Assembly: GCF_052324685.1 (NCBI RefSeq)
Contig: NC_135224.1
Location: forward strand, 22,149,451 to 22,213,450
Length of the DNA stretch: 64,000 nucleotides
Direction: 5' to 3'
From: Brachyhypopomus gauderio
Lineage: Eukaryota; Chordata; Actinopteri; Gymnotiformes; Hypopomidae
The translations under genes were made by a program, and so were the position numbers. This document shows positions 27,401-40,020 of this stretch, one piece after another. The notes under the pieces were generated by a model. That model did no database searches and was not told where the DNA came from. It saw only the letters and a program-made list of their open reading frames with translations. Position 1 is the first letter of the stretch. Every line of letters starts with the position of its first letter.

Positions 27401-30400
27401 ACACGCACGTGTGCAAACCATGTTCGCAAAGGGACCGGGTTAGAATTTCTGCCCTGGTTTGAAATGAGACTTGGAGATAGGACTTTCCTCCTCGGTGCCT
27501 TGCTTTGTGGCTAACCTCCACACACGGCTCATTCTGGGCTTCTTATTTCTCTCTGTCTCCAGTTTGTTTCAATACCCCCTCAAATTTCCCATGGTGGTAT
27601 GGTTCAGAATGTCAGAGCCCGGCTCTTAATTGAAGTCTGACCGGTCGTCGGACCGGTTGCTTCGGACTCGACCGGTTTCCCTCCCAGCATGGCCGACGCT
27701 CCCCACCCCTGCGCGGCCGCTCCCGACAGAAACGGGACAGTGGAGTGCGAGTTCTGTTCATGAATCTGATTCCTCGGGGAGGCCAAGGTCACCACAGCTT
27801 GAAGGTCGCGTGCTCGTGTGTGGCGGAGCCTGGCTCTGTGGCAGAAGCAGGGGCCGTCTGTGACTGAGCCGCACTAACGCGTCGAGAGACGCAGAGCCTC
27901 TAGGCTCACCACGACAGCCGCAACCTCAGTGGCAAACCTGTCGAGCACGCAGGGTTGGTCCTCGCCACCGTTCTAATAAGGGACCGTTCTTAACAGGAAG
28001 CCGACAAAACGTTTTTGTCTGAGGCTTTCAGGTTCTTGTAAATGTGTTTCATTTAGAGGTAGAAAATTAATAAGTTTAAACACATGATACGGATATGGGA
28101 TAAGATGAGTTGAATAATGGGCTGGGGGGGGGGGTCTAATTCTGCAGCTGTCATGTCTAGAGTGCCTGGGTTAGGAAGCTGAACTAGAAAAGGAAGTGTG
28201 GGGTTTTGGGGTTTTTTTTTTTTTTAAGCTGCATTTTACAACCCTTTCATGTGGCAAGTTCTACACACAAGCTGTGCTTGTGACATTCTCTGTGACTAAA
28301 CACCGGGAGCAACTTTCCAGAGAGTGAAAGGGGGGCTAAATGGCAAATGAGTATTTGAAATCTCTGAATCAACGCTGAATTACTTTCTCTCTGCAGACTC
28401 TCACACTCCCTCCCCCCCTTTTTTTCTCATTCCTCCCTCCAGCGTTTAGAAAGAAAAGCTCCATCTTGGAATTGAGCCAAGATCCCTGGATACTGGCACT
28501 TGTACAAATTGGGTCAAATTAGAAGCCCCCCCCCCCCTCCCCTCCTCCTCATAACAAAAGTGCACCAGTATGTACAGAGTGAAACAACCTTCTGAAGAAG
28601 CGTGTAATTCAAATAGCCCATGTTATATAATCCGGTTAACAACATGTTTGATGTAAAGAGGGCGCCTGTTGGCCAGGTGACATCTCAGTCTTATCTCGCA
28701 CGCAACGCCAGGTCCATCTAGGAAGCTGGCTAGCATCATGAAGATTCTGCGTTTGGTCCAGGCCGGACAAAGGAGGAACCCCCTGATGGATGCTGTTGGT
28801 GATTGGCAACGGCACCACCTCGTCCTCCATCCATTTGGTGTGATGGAACATTTGATCCGCCCGATTAAAGTTTAATAGTCGTGCATCCAATTTTAATGAC
28901 CCTTCTTGAAATGGGGGGAAAACTTGATATCGCCAGCACTTAAGCTGAAATTTATGGCTACTGTAGTTGCTGTACTGTAAACCATTGCGTCTAAAATGGG
29001 AGAACTGTGCACACATTCCTTTCACAAAAGGTCAAATCTTAGGAACATTATAATTATTGCGTTCGTATTCTGATTGTAGCCCTGTAGAAACCTTTTTGCA
29101 GGAACCTTCTGCAGGGTTGGAAAGAACATGTAGGCCTAATGAGACAAACATCTAGGTATTCAATGCCCAGTGAAGCTGAATGACTTCTCATCCTTCAGTT
29201 TATTGTTGTGGAACACTGTGGATTTTAAGGCTAATGTGAACCGAAGTGTGAGTTGAGAATTGATGGTTTTTACTTTTTTTTAAAAGCACACTTCAGTTGT
29301 TATGCATTTCTGTCCTCTTTGTACATCCTTGTGTGTTTACTGTGTGGGGAAAATAAAAGCCTCTGTGAAAAAAATATGTACAGGGGAGTGTGTTGGGGAA
29401 ATCTAACCCCTATCTAACCAACGCCCCCTCCCTCCTCCCTCCAACCATCCACCCCTCCTCTCTTCCTCACGTTACATCCCCACAGACGTTCCCCTCAGAC
29501 GAGGGATGGCCGTTCGCCAAGTACCTGGGTGCCTGTGGTCGGATGGTGGCGGTGAACTACGTGGGCGAGGAGCTGTGGAGCTTCTACAACGCACCGTGGG
29601 CGAAGCGCGTGGACCTGGCCAAGCAGCTGATGGACATCGCTGAGCAGCTCACCAACAACGACTTTGACTTCGCCCTCTACCTGCTCGACGTCAGCTTCGA
29701 CAACTTCGCCGTGGGCCCCCGCGACGGCAAGGTCATCGTCGTGGACGCCGAGAACGTTATCGTGGCAGACAAGAGGCTGATCAAGCAAAGTGAGTCTATG
29801 ATGATGATGATGATGATGATGATGATGTCATGGTCATAACACTTTTTTTTGTTGTTGTGGAACTACTTTCTTTCTTTTCACACACCTTCTTGGCATCCAT
29901 GCATAGAATGAATTATACTACGGTGAACTACGGTGCAGTAAGGATTAGTTTCTTGTTCGGCTTTGAATGTTCTGACCCAGTTTCGGACCTGGAGGTCAGC
30001 AGGCCTACCGTTCTGCCTCAGCCTTTGGCCCGTCATCTTTTCATCTACATGTGAGGGTTCTGTTGATGTTTCCCACGATGTGACTCCAGTCTGGCAGTGT
30101 CTGGTGAAAACCCTTCTCTCTAAACGCCTCAAGCTCTAGTAAAAATCTCTTCATCCTCTCCTGTGCTGCTGTCTTGAGCTTCTTCAGAACATCTCCTGAA
30201 TGAAATGCAGTTACCTGGAAAAGAAGCAGTGGTGTTCATTCCGACATGGCACAAATGGAGGTTGCTGCTTCCAGAATGTTCTTGATTCTGCTTTCATTCC
30301 GATATAGTGTGAAGGGAACTACTAGCAGGTCTGTTGGTGTCACGGGCCTTGGGCCGGAGATGCTGGCCCATAAGCTGGAGGCTGGTGAGTTGGCATGCGG

Positions 30401-31377
30401 TGCAACAAGGAGGTATGCTCCTTTTGAGAACCCCATCTGGACTAGCAGATGGGGTTGGTGGTAGTGGGGACGATGGTTGTGGGACGATGGTTTGTGCAGT
30501 AACCTTTAGAATAATGTGCAGCCTATAATGAATAGAACAAGAGTACTGTAGGCTTAGTCTGAGAGCCGATACGTTTTTGTGTTTCTTCATTTTTTTTCCA
30601 AATGAACAAAGATTCAAATAATGAACTGCCTGGGTACATTGTGACTTTATGCAAAAAGGGCTCTACAAACAAAGCAAGCTAAAGAAAAAGAATCTTTTCG
30701 GTGGCCGATGTGCCAACTGTTGCACTTGAGAGATGTTAATTCAGTAAATTCTACTCTTTTGGCCGAATGTGCACTGCGCACATTTGACGAGCCGTGAACT
30801 CGGTCGGAGTTGGAGTCTGTGGAGTTTTTTGGTTTAGTGAAGGCCAATGAGTTGAGCTAATTAGTCTTTCACAAGCTGTTCGTCTTTTCAGATACCTAAT
30901 TAAGTCATGTTAATGATGGCTAGATCCATTTGTAAATGAATGTTTCAGTGTGCTGAGCCTTGATTGTAATATGCATGTTATTCCAAACCCAAAATGCTTT
31001 AGTGTTGGCTGAGTCTATAATATGTTTGTTGGAAACTAATTATACTATGATTCCATTAGGAAGGAGAAGTGAAGCTTTGAGTTTGCAGTTTGCTCTCCAT
31101 GGACCATGCATGCTGGGCACACACACGCTCGTATGGACAAACACCTGTATACACACTTAGACTTTGAACTCCAGTCCCCCTGCGTCCCCTGGGCATGGCA
31201 CGTCATTGCTGGTCCCATTATTGTTGTGTCTCTTTACTTTTGTTACAGCTACAAAGTTGTGGACTTTAAAACAGCCCCTAAAAACCCCGACACATGCACA
31301 TACTTTGCAATTCATGAGTCTGGATGATGTCTCCTTCGCCAAATCGTACCCCTTCGCCTGGCACTGTGGAATAGTAT

Positions 31378-31475
<98 letters not shown>

Positions 31476-32585
31476 ATTCTGAATGGCTGTACCCCATTGC
31501 CTCCTCTGGTTCTGCTCATAATTGGCTCCCCGGAGGGTGATTGGCAGTGTGGTGACTTCATTTTCTCTAATTAGTTATTGGCACGCAATCGAGTTGTGTC
31601 GGATGACCTGGAAAGTGGATCTTCCGTCCGCCATGCCCCCATATGCCCGAATGTAGATGTGCTGATGAATTGTCATTGCTGCTTAAGCCGGCCGTGGCTG
31701 CTCTGGCGCGTTGCTCTGCGTCTGTAGCTGGAGTCCCAGAGCTGTCAGAGAGCTGTTGATGGTCTGGCTATATTGACGGAGACGGGCATACCTTGCCAAC
31801 AGCACAGTGTTAACTGTTTGGAGGAACTTCTGATACGGGTCTGCTCCTCAGGATGGTTAATCGATATATCAGTCATTGATTACTGTAATTGTAATGGCCA
31901 GGTTTATGACAAAGGGTCCAAATATGTAAATGAGCTCTGTCAGCTCATTAAAGATATGAGAATCTAAACCAAGACATTTTCGTTTAAAATGTGGGCTTCT
32001 GGTCCTAAGGGTTCACCAATGTGTTTCCAGATATTTCATATTGCAATCATGAAATGCATCAGTATAAAGAATTCATTCCCGCATCACCGCGCTTTACTCT
32101 TCAAAATAAAAATGTTGATTTTATTTCTGTATAGCTGGATTTTGTAAACATGGCTAGCGCCACAATTAAGGTGAAAAACGGCTAATGATGAAGGTTTACC
32201 GAGACTCGCATGCTCACTGTGTGCGTTTGTCCGTTCCTCCTCAGACAAGCCGGAGAACTACGACGTGTGGTACGAGAGCCGCTACGAGGACTGCGATAAG
32301 GAGGCGTGCCTCTCCTTCTCCAAGGAGTCCCTCTGCTCGCGGGTCACCGTCGACCACAACTACTACGCCGTCTGCCAGAACCTGTTGTGGCGTGGCGCTG
32401 CCTGGCGAGGCACCACGGGCGGCCTGCTCCACGACCCGCCCCCCGACGTGGCCGCCGAGGGCCGCCTCGCCGCCCTGCTGGACGAGTGCGCCCGGCCGCG
32501 CAAACGCTTCGGCCGCTTCCAGGCGGCCAGGGAGCTGCGGGAGCACCTGGCGCGGCTGGTGGACGAGGCCAGCGCGGAGAGGTAG
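23834..32585 (+). CDS. dipk2a: dipk2a: divergent protein kinase domain 2A (DIA1/C3orf58)
   Basis: Secretory-pathway protein of the FAM69/DIPK family, kinase-fold related; the human protein is also called DIA1, HASF or GoPro49. Coding exons are 23834-24487, 29486-29789 and 32245-32585, totalling 1299 nt: 432 codons plus TAG, against about 430 residues in human. Landmarks: a hydrophobic signal segment around residues 18-30; LNKCPACFGTSWCRKF; a VVLKRLG lysine; LLTPEAVEGWSDMVHCPS; exon 2 SFDNFAVGPRDGK and VIVVDAENV, which occupy the places of the catalytic and metal-binding loops; and exon 3 DVWYESRYEDCDKEACLS. Similarity to human DIPK2A is high throughout, well above what would be expected for DIPK2B. 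Which teleost duplicate this is cannot be told from one locus. Confidence 0.95.
24488..29485 (+). other. dipk2a: dipk2a intron 1
   Basis: A 5.0-kb intron between the GTATGG donor and the ccccacag acceptor. I see no repeat family or exon in it. The block at about 26000-27900 is relatively GC- and CpG-rich compared with the AT-rich remainder, and short G, C and T runs occur at 28120-28135, 28208-28225, 28415-28425 and 28526-28537. The open frames inside do not resemble proteins. Confidence 0.6.
29486..29789 (+). CDS. dipk2a: dipk2a coding exon 2
   Basis: Residues 219-319 plus one base. The acceptor is catccccacag and the donor GTGAGT. It begins TFPSDEGWPFAKYLGACGR and contains LYLLDVSFDNFAVG and VDAENVIVADKRLIKQ. 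In the DIPK family these positions correspond to the catalytic-loop Asp-x-x-x-Asn and the metal-binding Asp of protein kinases. An (ATG)n run follows the donor within ten bases. Confidence 0.95.
29798..29827 (+). repeat. dipk2a: (ATG)n microsatellite at the start of dipk2a intron 2
   Basis: Ten ATG units beginning eight bases after the exon 2 donor. It could influence U1/U6 recognition only indirectly, since the donor GTGAGT itself is consensus. Confidence 0.95.
31381..31473. repeat. (GT)n microsatellite, 93 bp, dipk2a intron 2
   Basis: A pure GT dinucleotide run. It creates spurious Cys-Val and His-Thr open frames on the two strands. Confidence 0.98.
32245..32585 (+). CDS. dipk2a: dipk2a coding exon 3 and stop
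   Basis: Residues 320-432 and TAG at 32583. The acceptor is ccgttcctcctcag. It reads NKPENYDVWYESRYED, then CDKEACLSFSKESLC, TVDHNYYAVCQNLL, GGLLHDPPPDV and GRFQAARELREHL. This is the Cys-containing C-terminal segment of DIPK2A. The second half is strongly GC-biased (Ala/Arg-rich substitutions relative to human), and several long overlapping open frames on both strands here are by-products of that bias. Confidence 0.95.
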
Positions 32586-33920
32586 TACCCAGGGAAGAGG
32601 CGGGGGCGCGGATCGCCCCTGCTGCCCCCGACATGAACTCCACCTTGTTCAAAGTGGCAGCCAGCACTGGCCAATGGGCTCCCGGAGGCCCGGACCCAGA
32701 CTAATTGCATATGGGCCTGCTTGAATGGACTGGATGACTGAAGACCGCAAGCAGGAACAGTGCACGTGTGTACGGGTGCGTGGGGGGTGCGTGTGAGGGA
32801 GAACAAGAATGTGTATGATACTTTTGAACCGAGGCTAGTGTGCAAGCCTTATTAGCCGTAAAGGCAACACCAGGAGAGAGATACAGTCAGCCCGTGTCTG
32901 GGTCACTATCAGGACCCACTAATGAGCTTCATGCTTAATTTATAGAGGCTTATGCAGTGGTATGACCCTAAACCATAGGCCCATGTTCAAGTGATATGCT
33001 CAAGTTTCAGTTTCTTCTTGTAAGATTTATTATCCCACATCAATGGGGGGGGTGGTGGTGGGGGGGGGTCCTTGTTCAGTATTGAAAGGATGTTTGCTCA
33101 AATTTCTCATCTCCTGTTGGACATCTGCTCAGTTTTCTATTACTGTAATTAAGACGCCGACTGCTTAAATGAAATGTCAATCACAGGCGGTGGTGTCTAA
33201 GTATTGGGCCTTGTGTGCGAAAATGGTATGAAAACGTGCATAAACTGAATAAGGAAACTGCGACGTATGCAAGATCAGATACCAAAGACTAACTGATTAT
33301 TTGGTTCGGTTTTAGTTTGTTTTGAATCATTCTGGCATTATCTGTCTAAAGGGAAGCACAACCCTCTTTCCAAACGCTTTCACATCTAACCAGTTTTTAG
33401 TCATGCATCATTTTTTCATTGTTTGGACCAACACAGCTTGGATGTCCATGCGTGTACTGTCCTGTTTTGTCAAGTTAAACTTGCACTACAAAAGAAGCAT
33501 TGGGTTTACAGAGACAAATTGCACTATGTGTCAAAGGTCATCAGTTATTTTAGAGTTCTCATTAACATGCTTCAGAAAAAATTATAATAATGTGGTGATT
33601 TTAGTTTTCCCCTCCATCACCTGGAAACTTGTGATCTGTTTCATTGTTATGAAGTTATAAGTTGGATTCAGGTCATGAGCTACGTAATTAACCACCCGTT
33701 TCAAACCCTGGTGTTATTTGTCCCCGTTTTGTGTGTTCTTCCCTCGCTGTGTGTGGCGGTCTGCGTGGCTCTGTCCGTTCGTATTACATGTGCTCCGTTG
33801 CTCTCTGCCAGTGTCCCTTTGTTCGAGACTATTCAGTAGTCTGGTCGTACTGTGCCTTCCAGTCTGAAAGTTGTATTTACAACTGGATAAAAACTTAAAA
33901 GTATATTAAAGTATATCTAT
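32586..33920 (+). other. dipk2a: Presumed dipk2a 3' UTR
   Basis: No canonical AATAAA is seen in the first 1.3 kb after the stop. The first plausible signal is ATTAAA near 33905, which would give a 3' UTR of about 1.3 kb. A G-rich run lies at about 33044-33068. The extent is inferred, not shown. Confidence 0.3.
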
Positions 33921-34009
33921 ACTTGCCAAAGGTGTCGTTCATTCATTGTGTTCGATTTTGATACTTTGCAAAACCAAGTGCTATTGAATAAGGATTTTGT
34001 AGCATTAAA

Positions 34010-34011
<2 letters not shown>

Positions 34012-34042
<31 letters not shown>
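34012..34042. repeat. (GT)n microsatellite
   Basis: A short GT dinucleotide run downstream of dipk2a. Confidence 0.95.
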
Positions 34043-34043
<1 letters not shown>

Positions 34044-35236
34044 CGCGTGCGACTCCATATAGATTTTCCCTTCCCCTGGAGAACCGCCAACACACACATC
34101 TTACGGCGGGGGCCTAAGAAAGGGGATAAGGCGTCTTTGCACACACTGTACGGATCATGGAGCGTTCATATGGGGCCCCGTTTTGAGGGCTGCCTTTAAG
34201 CTAACTGCGCGGTGTTAAAGATGTCCCTTACATCGCTTAGGCTAAAGGTAAATATGTACACCTGTGTGTTGAAGTAGATTTGACTCACTCGCCATTGATC
34301 CAGTCTAACAGATGGAACTTGCGAGTGTCTGGTGACGAGAAATGCTGCTTTGATTTTACGTTATTAGTCAATAACCTCAAAGTGTGTATTTATGACTTGG
34401 TTACAGCACATTATTCATAATAGTGGGGGCTTTAGCTGAGCCTCGAATTGCCTCCCTTGCAGAGTTCTGTGGTGATGAATGGGGAGACTCTGGGCTAAAG
34501 TTAAACACATTCACCCATGCCACCTAAATATAGATTTCATTTCCCCTGTTGCAGGCCTTGCAGTGTTGCGGCAGGCCAGTTCCGTGCTACGACTGTAGTT
34601 TTAGTTTTCCCCGGTCTTGGAGGACGTTTGGTAGTGAAACAGGAGACATAGAATCGCAAGGAACCATTTATTTAAATTGATCCTTGAGGGTCGTTAAAGG
34701 GAAGTTTTAAAGGGGGGGGGGTTCAAGTCCTGCATGATGGCTGTCGCCAGTTAGCGTGTTGCTATGTGTGTTATTGTTTTTTCTAGTTTTTAAAATTCAG
34801 GATCAGTCAGCTAAGCTGGTGTTTTTTTTTCAGGTGTTTTTATAAGTGGTTTATGAGCCTATGCTTGTTCTCCTGACACCTCTGCCTTAAGCTGAATGCA
34901 GCTATCGGCTATCAGCTTACCTGCGTCTGTTCGTCGTCTTACTTAGGCTGGAGGTGCCATTCCAGCCTGATTTAGATTACAGGAAGGAGTGCGAGAAAGG
35001 GCAGACTTCAACAGTGTTCCCGAGCTCGGCTCTATTCCCTGTAATGCTGGACACGGTCCATGCCACAGTCACCATCTGTTTTAAGACTCGAGGGGTCACC
35101 AAGCCGTGTGTACACAAATTATCTAAAGACTCAGCAGTCCACGGAAAGCTGAAAGGAGTAGGTAGAGAGTAAATGTTTGGCTACTGATGGGCAGAGCTTA
35201 GGATTTGGATTTGAGGCACACGCGAAACATTAATTT

Positions 35237-35274
<38 letters not shown>

Positions 35275-38200
35275 CATCAGTCTGGAAATTTTAGGCACTT
35301 GCACAATCGTCGCATTTAAATGAGCTAATGAAGTAATATTTGGCTGACTCAAACGGGTCAGGAAAAAAAGGCTCTGATTCTAACTGGAGGATTTTTGCCA
35401 GGCCCCATTGCCACATTTGGCTGGTTACGATGGGGAAAATATGATCGATGTCAGCTGGTTCCGTGAGGAACTGCATGTTCATGTTTTATGACGGACGCTA
35501 TGACTGTGTTTGGGTTTGTTTGTTATTTTCCTTCTTCGGCCTAGCAGAGGAAGTGAGGGGAGACGAGAGGAAGACACTGGCTGCAAAATGGTAGAAATGG
35601 ATCCACCACATTTTCCCCGAAGTGGTTTCTTATGGGCAATTGTGGCACAGGAAAAGTTTTGATGATTGCAACCTAAATGGCATGCTCACTCTGACTGATA
35701 ACATCAGAGCTTCAGAGCTGTTCCATATCCTCCATCAGCTGATGTCTTGTACGAGTATGACCCCTAACCCCCTTTCCCACACACACACACCCCCTCTGTC
35801 TCCATACCTGTGTGTGTGTCTCATCATGTGAAATGGCCATAGACACAGAGGTTAAAGAAAGGAAGGGCGCTTGGAAAACCAACCCAGCGGAGGAACATCT
35901 GTGCCCCCGTTACTCTCATGGTGAGCATGGCTGTCTCGGAGAAACGTGCAGAGGATGTAATTACTATTGACCTGAGAGTAAGAGGGAGGGTACTGTCTAC
36001 TCCCCCCAGGGGCTCTTAAAGCCAAGCTGGCACCATGATTACAGTTCTGTTTATATATATAGATATAGATGTGTGTGTGTGTGTGTGTGAGGAAGAGAGA
36101 GGGAGTGTGCGCGTTTGAGCAGGCTAGGCCTGGCTGACCGCCTCGCCGTCAGTAGTCGTAGCTGACAAAAATAACATTCCATCACACAACTCGGGCCCAA
36201 GCCGTCACATTAGTCTTGTCCTTGAAATCCCTCCTCTAGAGTTTCAGTTTTCTCTAAGAAGAAAAACATTTTGCAGTGAGGTATGGTCCTCTTTAGGGCG
36301 CTCAAGCTATAAGCAGAATAGGGAGTTTGAGTGGCTGAGAACTTACAGCAATGTGCCAAAAGGCCAATTTGCACACAGTGCATCATAGGATAGTCTATGT
36401 ATAATGCACAAGTGCAGAATACCAATTATTCAGTATATGACACCATATTTATAAATGGGCAGTTAGAGGGAGACAGTACAGAAGTAAATGGACACAGCAG
36501 AGATTCAGCGACACTGTCTCGCATGCTAAAGCAATTACACCTGATAATTGCCAGGTTAGCTTATTTATTTATTCACGTTTTTTAGTTTTGCCTTGGCACC
36601 ACAAACTTTCAAACTGCGGCACTCGCACGCCGCTATTTTGCAAGTGCTGTCGAGCCTTTGAGAAGGCATCGCCTCACAGAGCACGCTATAAACACGGAGC
36701 GATCCCTGTCCAATTCTTGTCCGCAAAGAGCAGCGTTTCGGCACTCGCTGTGGCCGTCCAAATGTCGTTTTGTCGGAGTGAAAATTGGTAAACGGCAGGG
36801 CCACCGCTGACTAAAAGGCTTCATGGGGCCGCACGAGAACTCTGCCAGTGACGGGGCCGTGTAATGAGCAGGTAGTTTCACTCCCTTTGGGGCTTGGGGG
36901 AAGTAGGTTAAGCACTGAGTAGCTGGGTATTTGCACCTATGCAGTCATGGATAGTGGAATAGTGGCTGACTCGTGTGAATGGAGACCCAGAGGACACCTT
37001 TCCTTTCAAAAGCGCCTCCTGATGATTCATTGGTGACTCCCATGGTGGGGGTGGCGGTTTGGGACGGGACGGTGGGGTGGCAGGGTTGTGTTTGGGGGAT
37101 ACAGTACCACAGGCCTTCTTACTGTCTCTCCAACTTAGAATCCAACAAAGATTTTATCTATATGCTAGCTGAGTTCTTTGACAGGTCTCTGGCTGTTTTA
37201 GATTTATGGGCTGTTAGTTGGTGGGTCATCCATTAAACACTGTCTCAGCCAGCCTGAGATAATAGAAACGCCACAGTCATTCCTCAGTGCTTCAGCATAG
37301 GTCGGCCAGTCTAGGTACCACCCACACCTATGGCCTCCTGTATGCTTCCGGAAGGTTGTGGAAAATATGTGTTCCACACGCGACCACCCACACGGCTCTG
37401 CTGGGGATCTCTGCAGTGCTTTGTCTCCCGGTGCGCTATGGAAGCACCAAGCTGCTCCAGGTTCCCTCACCCCTGGCTGACCTAGGCAAATGCTTGGGAG
37501 GGTGTCTAACACCACCGCACCAATGCTCCCAAAAGAAGAAAGAAGGGCTTTGAAGAATGACCGACAAAACTCTGTCACCTCTAGAAGAATCTGCAACGCG
37601 TGCTACCACAGCTCCATACTAAAGTGAGAAAGCTGAACGCACCTCGCTCCCTACAATTACGTTATCACAGGCTCACAGGCCCTTTCAGCCTGGATGCAAC
37701 AGCATTCCTGAGGCCCTGGAGGATATGGTCAAGGCTCATGAGTGAACCAGTCATCCATTAGTCACAGTTTATTACCCCCTCTACCTTTAATAATGGTGGC
37801 TGCCACGGTGGAAGTGATCCTTGTGCACCATGATTCTGGCCCATTGTAGATCTGAACCTTCTGACCAGACCTAAAGGAAGTATCGTTCAAGTTGCTGAAA
37901 CTGATTTGCGAATGTACATTTTAAAGGTTCATATTTTTCTGCCCCAACAGAAAATCTCTCCACCCTTCTGTTTTTTTTTCAGTTTTACTAAATACGTTGC
38001 TGCACCACTGAAACTTGAGGGCTGCCTATTCCGAATGATTTGCGTGTCTGCAGACTGCGGCGAGGCCAGTGACGTGGTTCTCCTGCAGAGCTGCCGTCTC
38101 GGGGACCGTTTGGCTCCTTGGACTTTGTTCTTAACTGAGTAAAGAGCTCCTTGAATCCCCAGATGCCCTTTGCCTTTGCTTTAGTTTTTACCCAAGGATG

Positions 38201-39625
38201 CCGCTCACAGATGAGATCACAGCCTAGCCGGGGAGTCTGTGTCTTGCCTGGGGGGGAAACTGTAAGTGCACTCAATGCTGGAGTGAGCTGAGCTTTATGG
38301 CTTCACTCAAGTGTGTTGGTGACCTGCATCTATTACCAGGTCATGTGTGCATGGACCTTTCAGTGGAAGATGCTGGAGAAACTTTGTGGTCCCATAAGGA
38401 AAACCAACCTGGGGGGGGATACATCCACAAACCCCGTATCACAGAGCTGGCATCATTTTATCCTGTTTTGTTTCTCAATGCTGCAAACAGCATTATAGCT
38501 TATTAGAACAAAACCAGAATAGTCTGGGAAAAGGTTACAAGACAAAAGTGTATGTGGGTGTAGTAGCCATGACCCTGAGAATCCATGAACATTCTGGTTG
38601 GAGAGATGTTCCATCGTGGGGTTTCTTATTACAGTAACTTTGCTACACATTGCTACACAGTTTTGTGCTGTTTGACAGTCAAAGTGTCAGTGATGTGGGC
38701 TGTTGTGCAATTAGAAGACAAAGTCCTAAGTTGTGACATTACCTGTTCTTTGCAGTTTTGTTTCTGTGGTGTAATATTCATGCCTGGGCTTGTCACACCA
38801 GAAAATATTTTCATAGGTGCACAGGGGTGATTTGACTTCATTTCTTTATGCAGTATTTTTTGTCAGGGCTTAAACGAGCTCTAAAACCACTTCTGGGTTT
38901 GTAAAGAAAACATTCTTCTACTCTGCATCCATTGCAAATCTGTTGGTTCATGACTGACTGAGATGAAACACTAGCTTAGCTTAGCGCAAGGAATGAACAA
39001 GGTAAGTACAAAGTGAAACACAAGTTATTTACGGATGTAGGATGGTCTGCACTGTGTTCATGTTACAATTGACACATTGCTGTAACTTCTCTCTCAGTCC
39101 AGCTGGGTTCAACTGACTGTGGGGTAGGCATTTTTAAGTAGGTAGTGTTTTGTGCAATTTGTACCACTTCTGGTGCTGTTTCAGAAGTGTGTTGGTTATG
39201 TGGTGAGGAGATCGATTTAAGGAAGTGAGCCACCATGTGAGATGAAGACGTAGGCCACAAAGAGAACTGCCGTAGTACTAACATCTTATTTGCGTTGCTA
39301 TATAGGCTTTAAACGAAGTTAAAGAAATTGTGCATCGGGTTACCTCATTACATACATCGAGCTCCAGTACGTCTTGCCACACACAGAAAGCCTTTCTGAC
39401 AAACGTGGGTCACGCACGCGCACGCTCCGTGACACTTAGCGATATTGCCATTTCTGCTTTTAACGACGTGCTCTTTCCAAGATGCTCGTCATATGGAAAA
39501 TATAAATTCTTCCAGTGTATTTGAAGAATGTCTCTACATTTCAGGTAACAAATGGCAAGGTTTTATTCAAAGCTTTTAAGCACTCATGCGCAATCTGCTG
39601 AAACGGTTTCCCGCCGTTGTAGTAG

Positions 39626-39628
<3 letters not shown>
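34043..39628. other. Gene-free flank downstream of dipk2a
   Basis: No protein family is recognised in any frame. Simple repeats include the poly-C tract, a GT run at 36070-36089 and G-rich runs near 34713 and 38412. The remainder is unique-looking sequence. Confidence 0.5.
35238..35273. repeat. Poly-C tract of 36 bases
   Basis: Thirty-six consecutive C residues. Such a tract can form an i-motif, or G-quadruplexes on the other strand, and its length is unreliable in assemblies. Confidence 0.95.

Positions 39629-39668
<40 letters not shown>
39629..39668. repeat. (GT)n microsatellite
   Basis: A 40-bp GT dinucleotide run immediately upstream of an open stretch at 39690-40020. Confidence 0.95.
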
Positions 39669-39670
<2 letters not shown>

Positions 39671-40020
39671 CCTTACTGTCATTATTAAAGGAGCAGAATG
39701 AGGAACTAGAGGGGCCTGTTCAGATCAAACGCATTGACGTGCTGACTCAGGCACGGGGCGCTCCGAACTGCCATCCGCTGCTCATCACTGTGAGGGAATC
39801 AATAGAGAACGCCTTGTGCTTTCGGACCGAGTTCCGCACCAGGAGCACCGTATCGAGCCAACTAAAACATGAGGCGGCTCTAACGTCCCCTTTTGATCAA
39901 CATTTCGGCCTGATGAAGATCAGTAAAAGATCAGTGGAGCGCAGCACACGACAGACAAACAGAGTATCGCTTGGCGCGCTTTCTTTTGATGCTAATCGCG
40001 AGCCCTCTCTCCAGCATTAG

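Larger units (their letters stand above)
29790..32244 (+). other. dipk2a: dipk2a intron 2
   Basis: A 2.45-kb phase-1 intron. It opens with an (ATG)n run and contains a 93-bp (GT)n tract at 31381-31473. The stretch at about 31560-31760 has low simple-repeat content and mixed composition and could be a conserved element. No further exon is recognised. Confidence 0.6.

Noticed and set aside
31157..31574. Long Thr-His and Cys-Val repeat proteins on opposite strands
   Set aside because: Translation of a (GT)n microsatellite within a dipk2a intron.
32241..32845. Several long frames overlapping dipk2a exon 3 on both strands
   Set aside because: They are shadows caused by high GC content; only the frame continuing exons 1-2 matches DIPK2A.
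37204..37596. 130-codon minus-strand frame
   Set aside because: No recognisable domain, no splice context, and composition consistent with chance.
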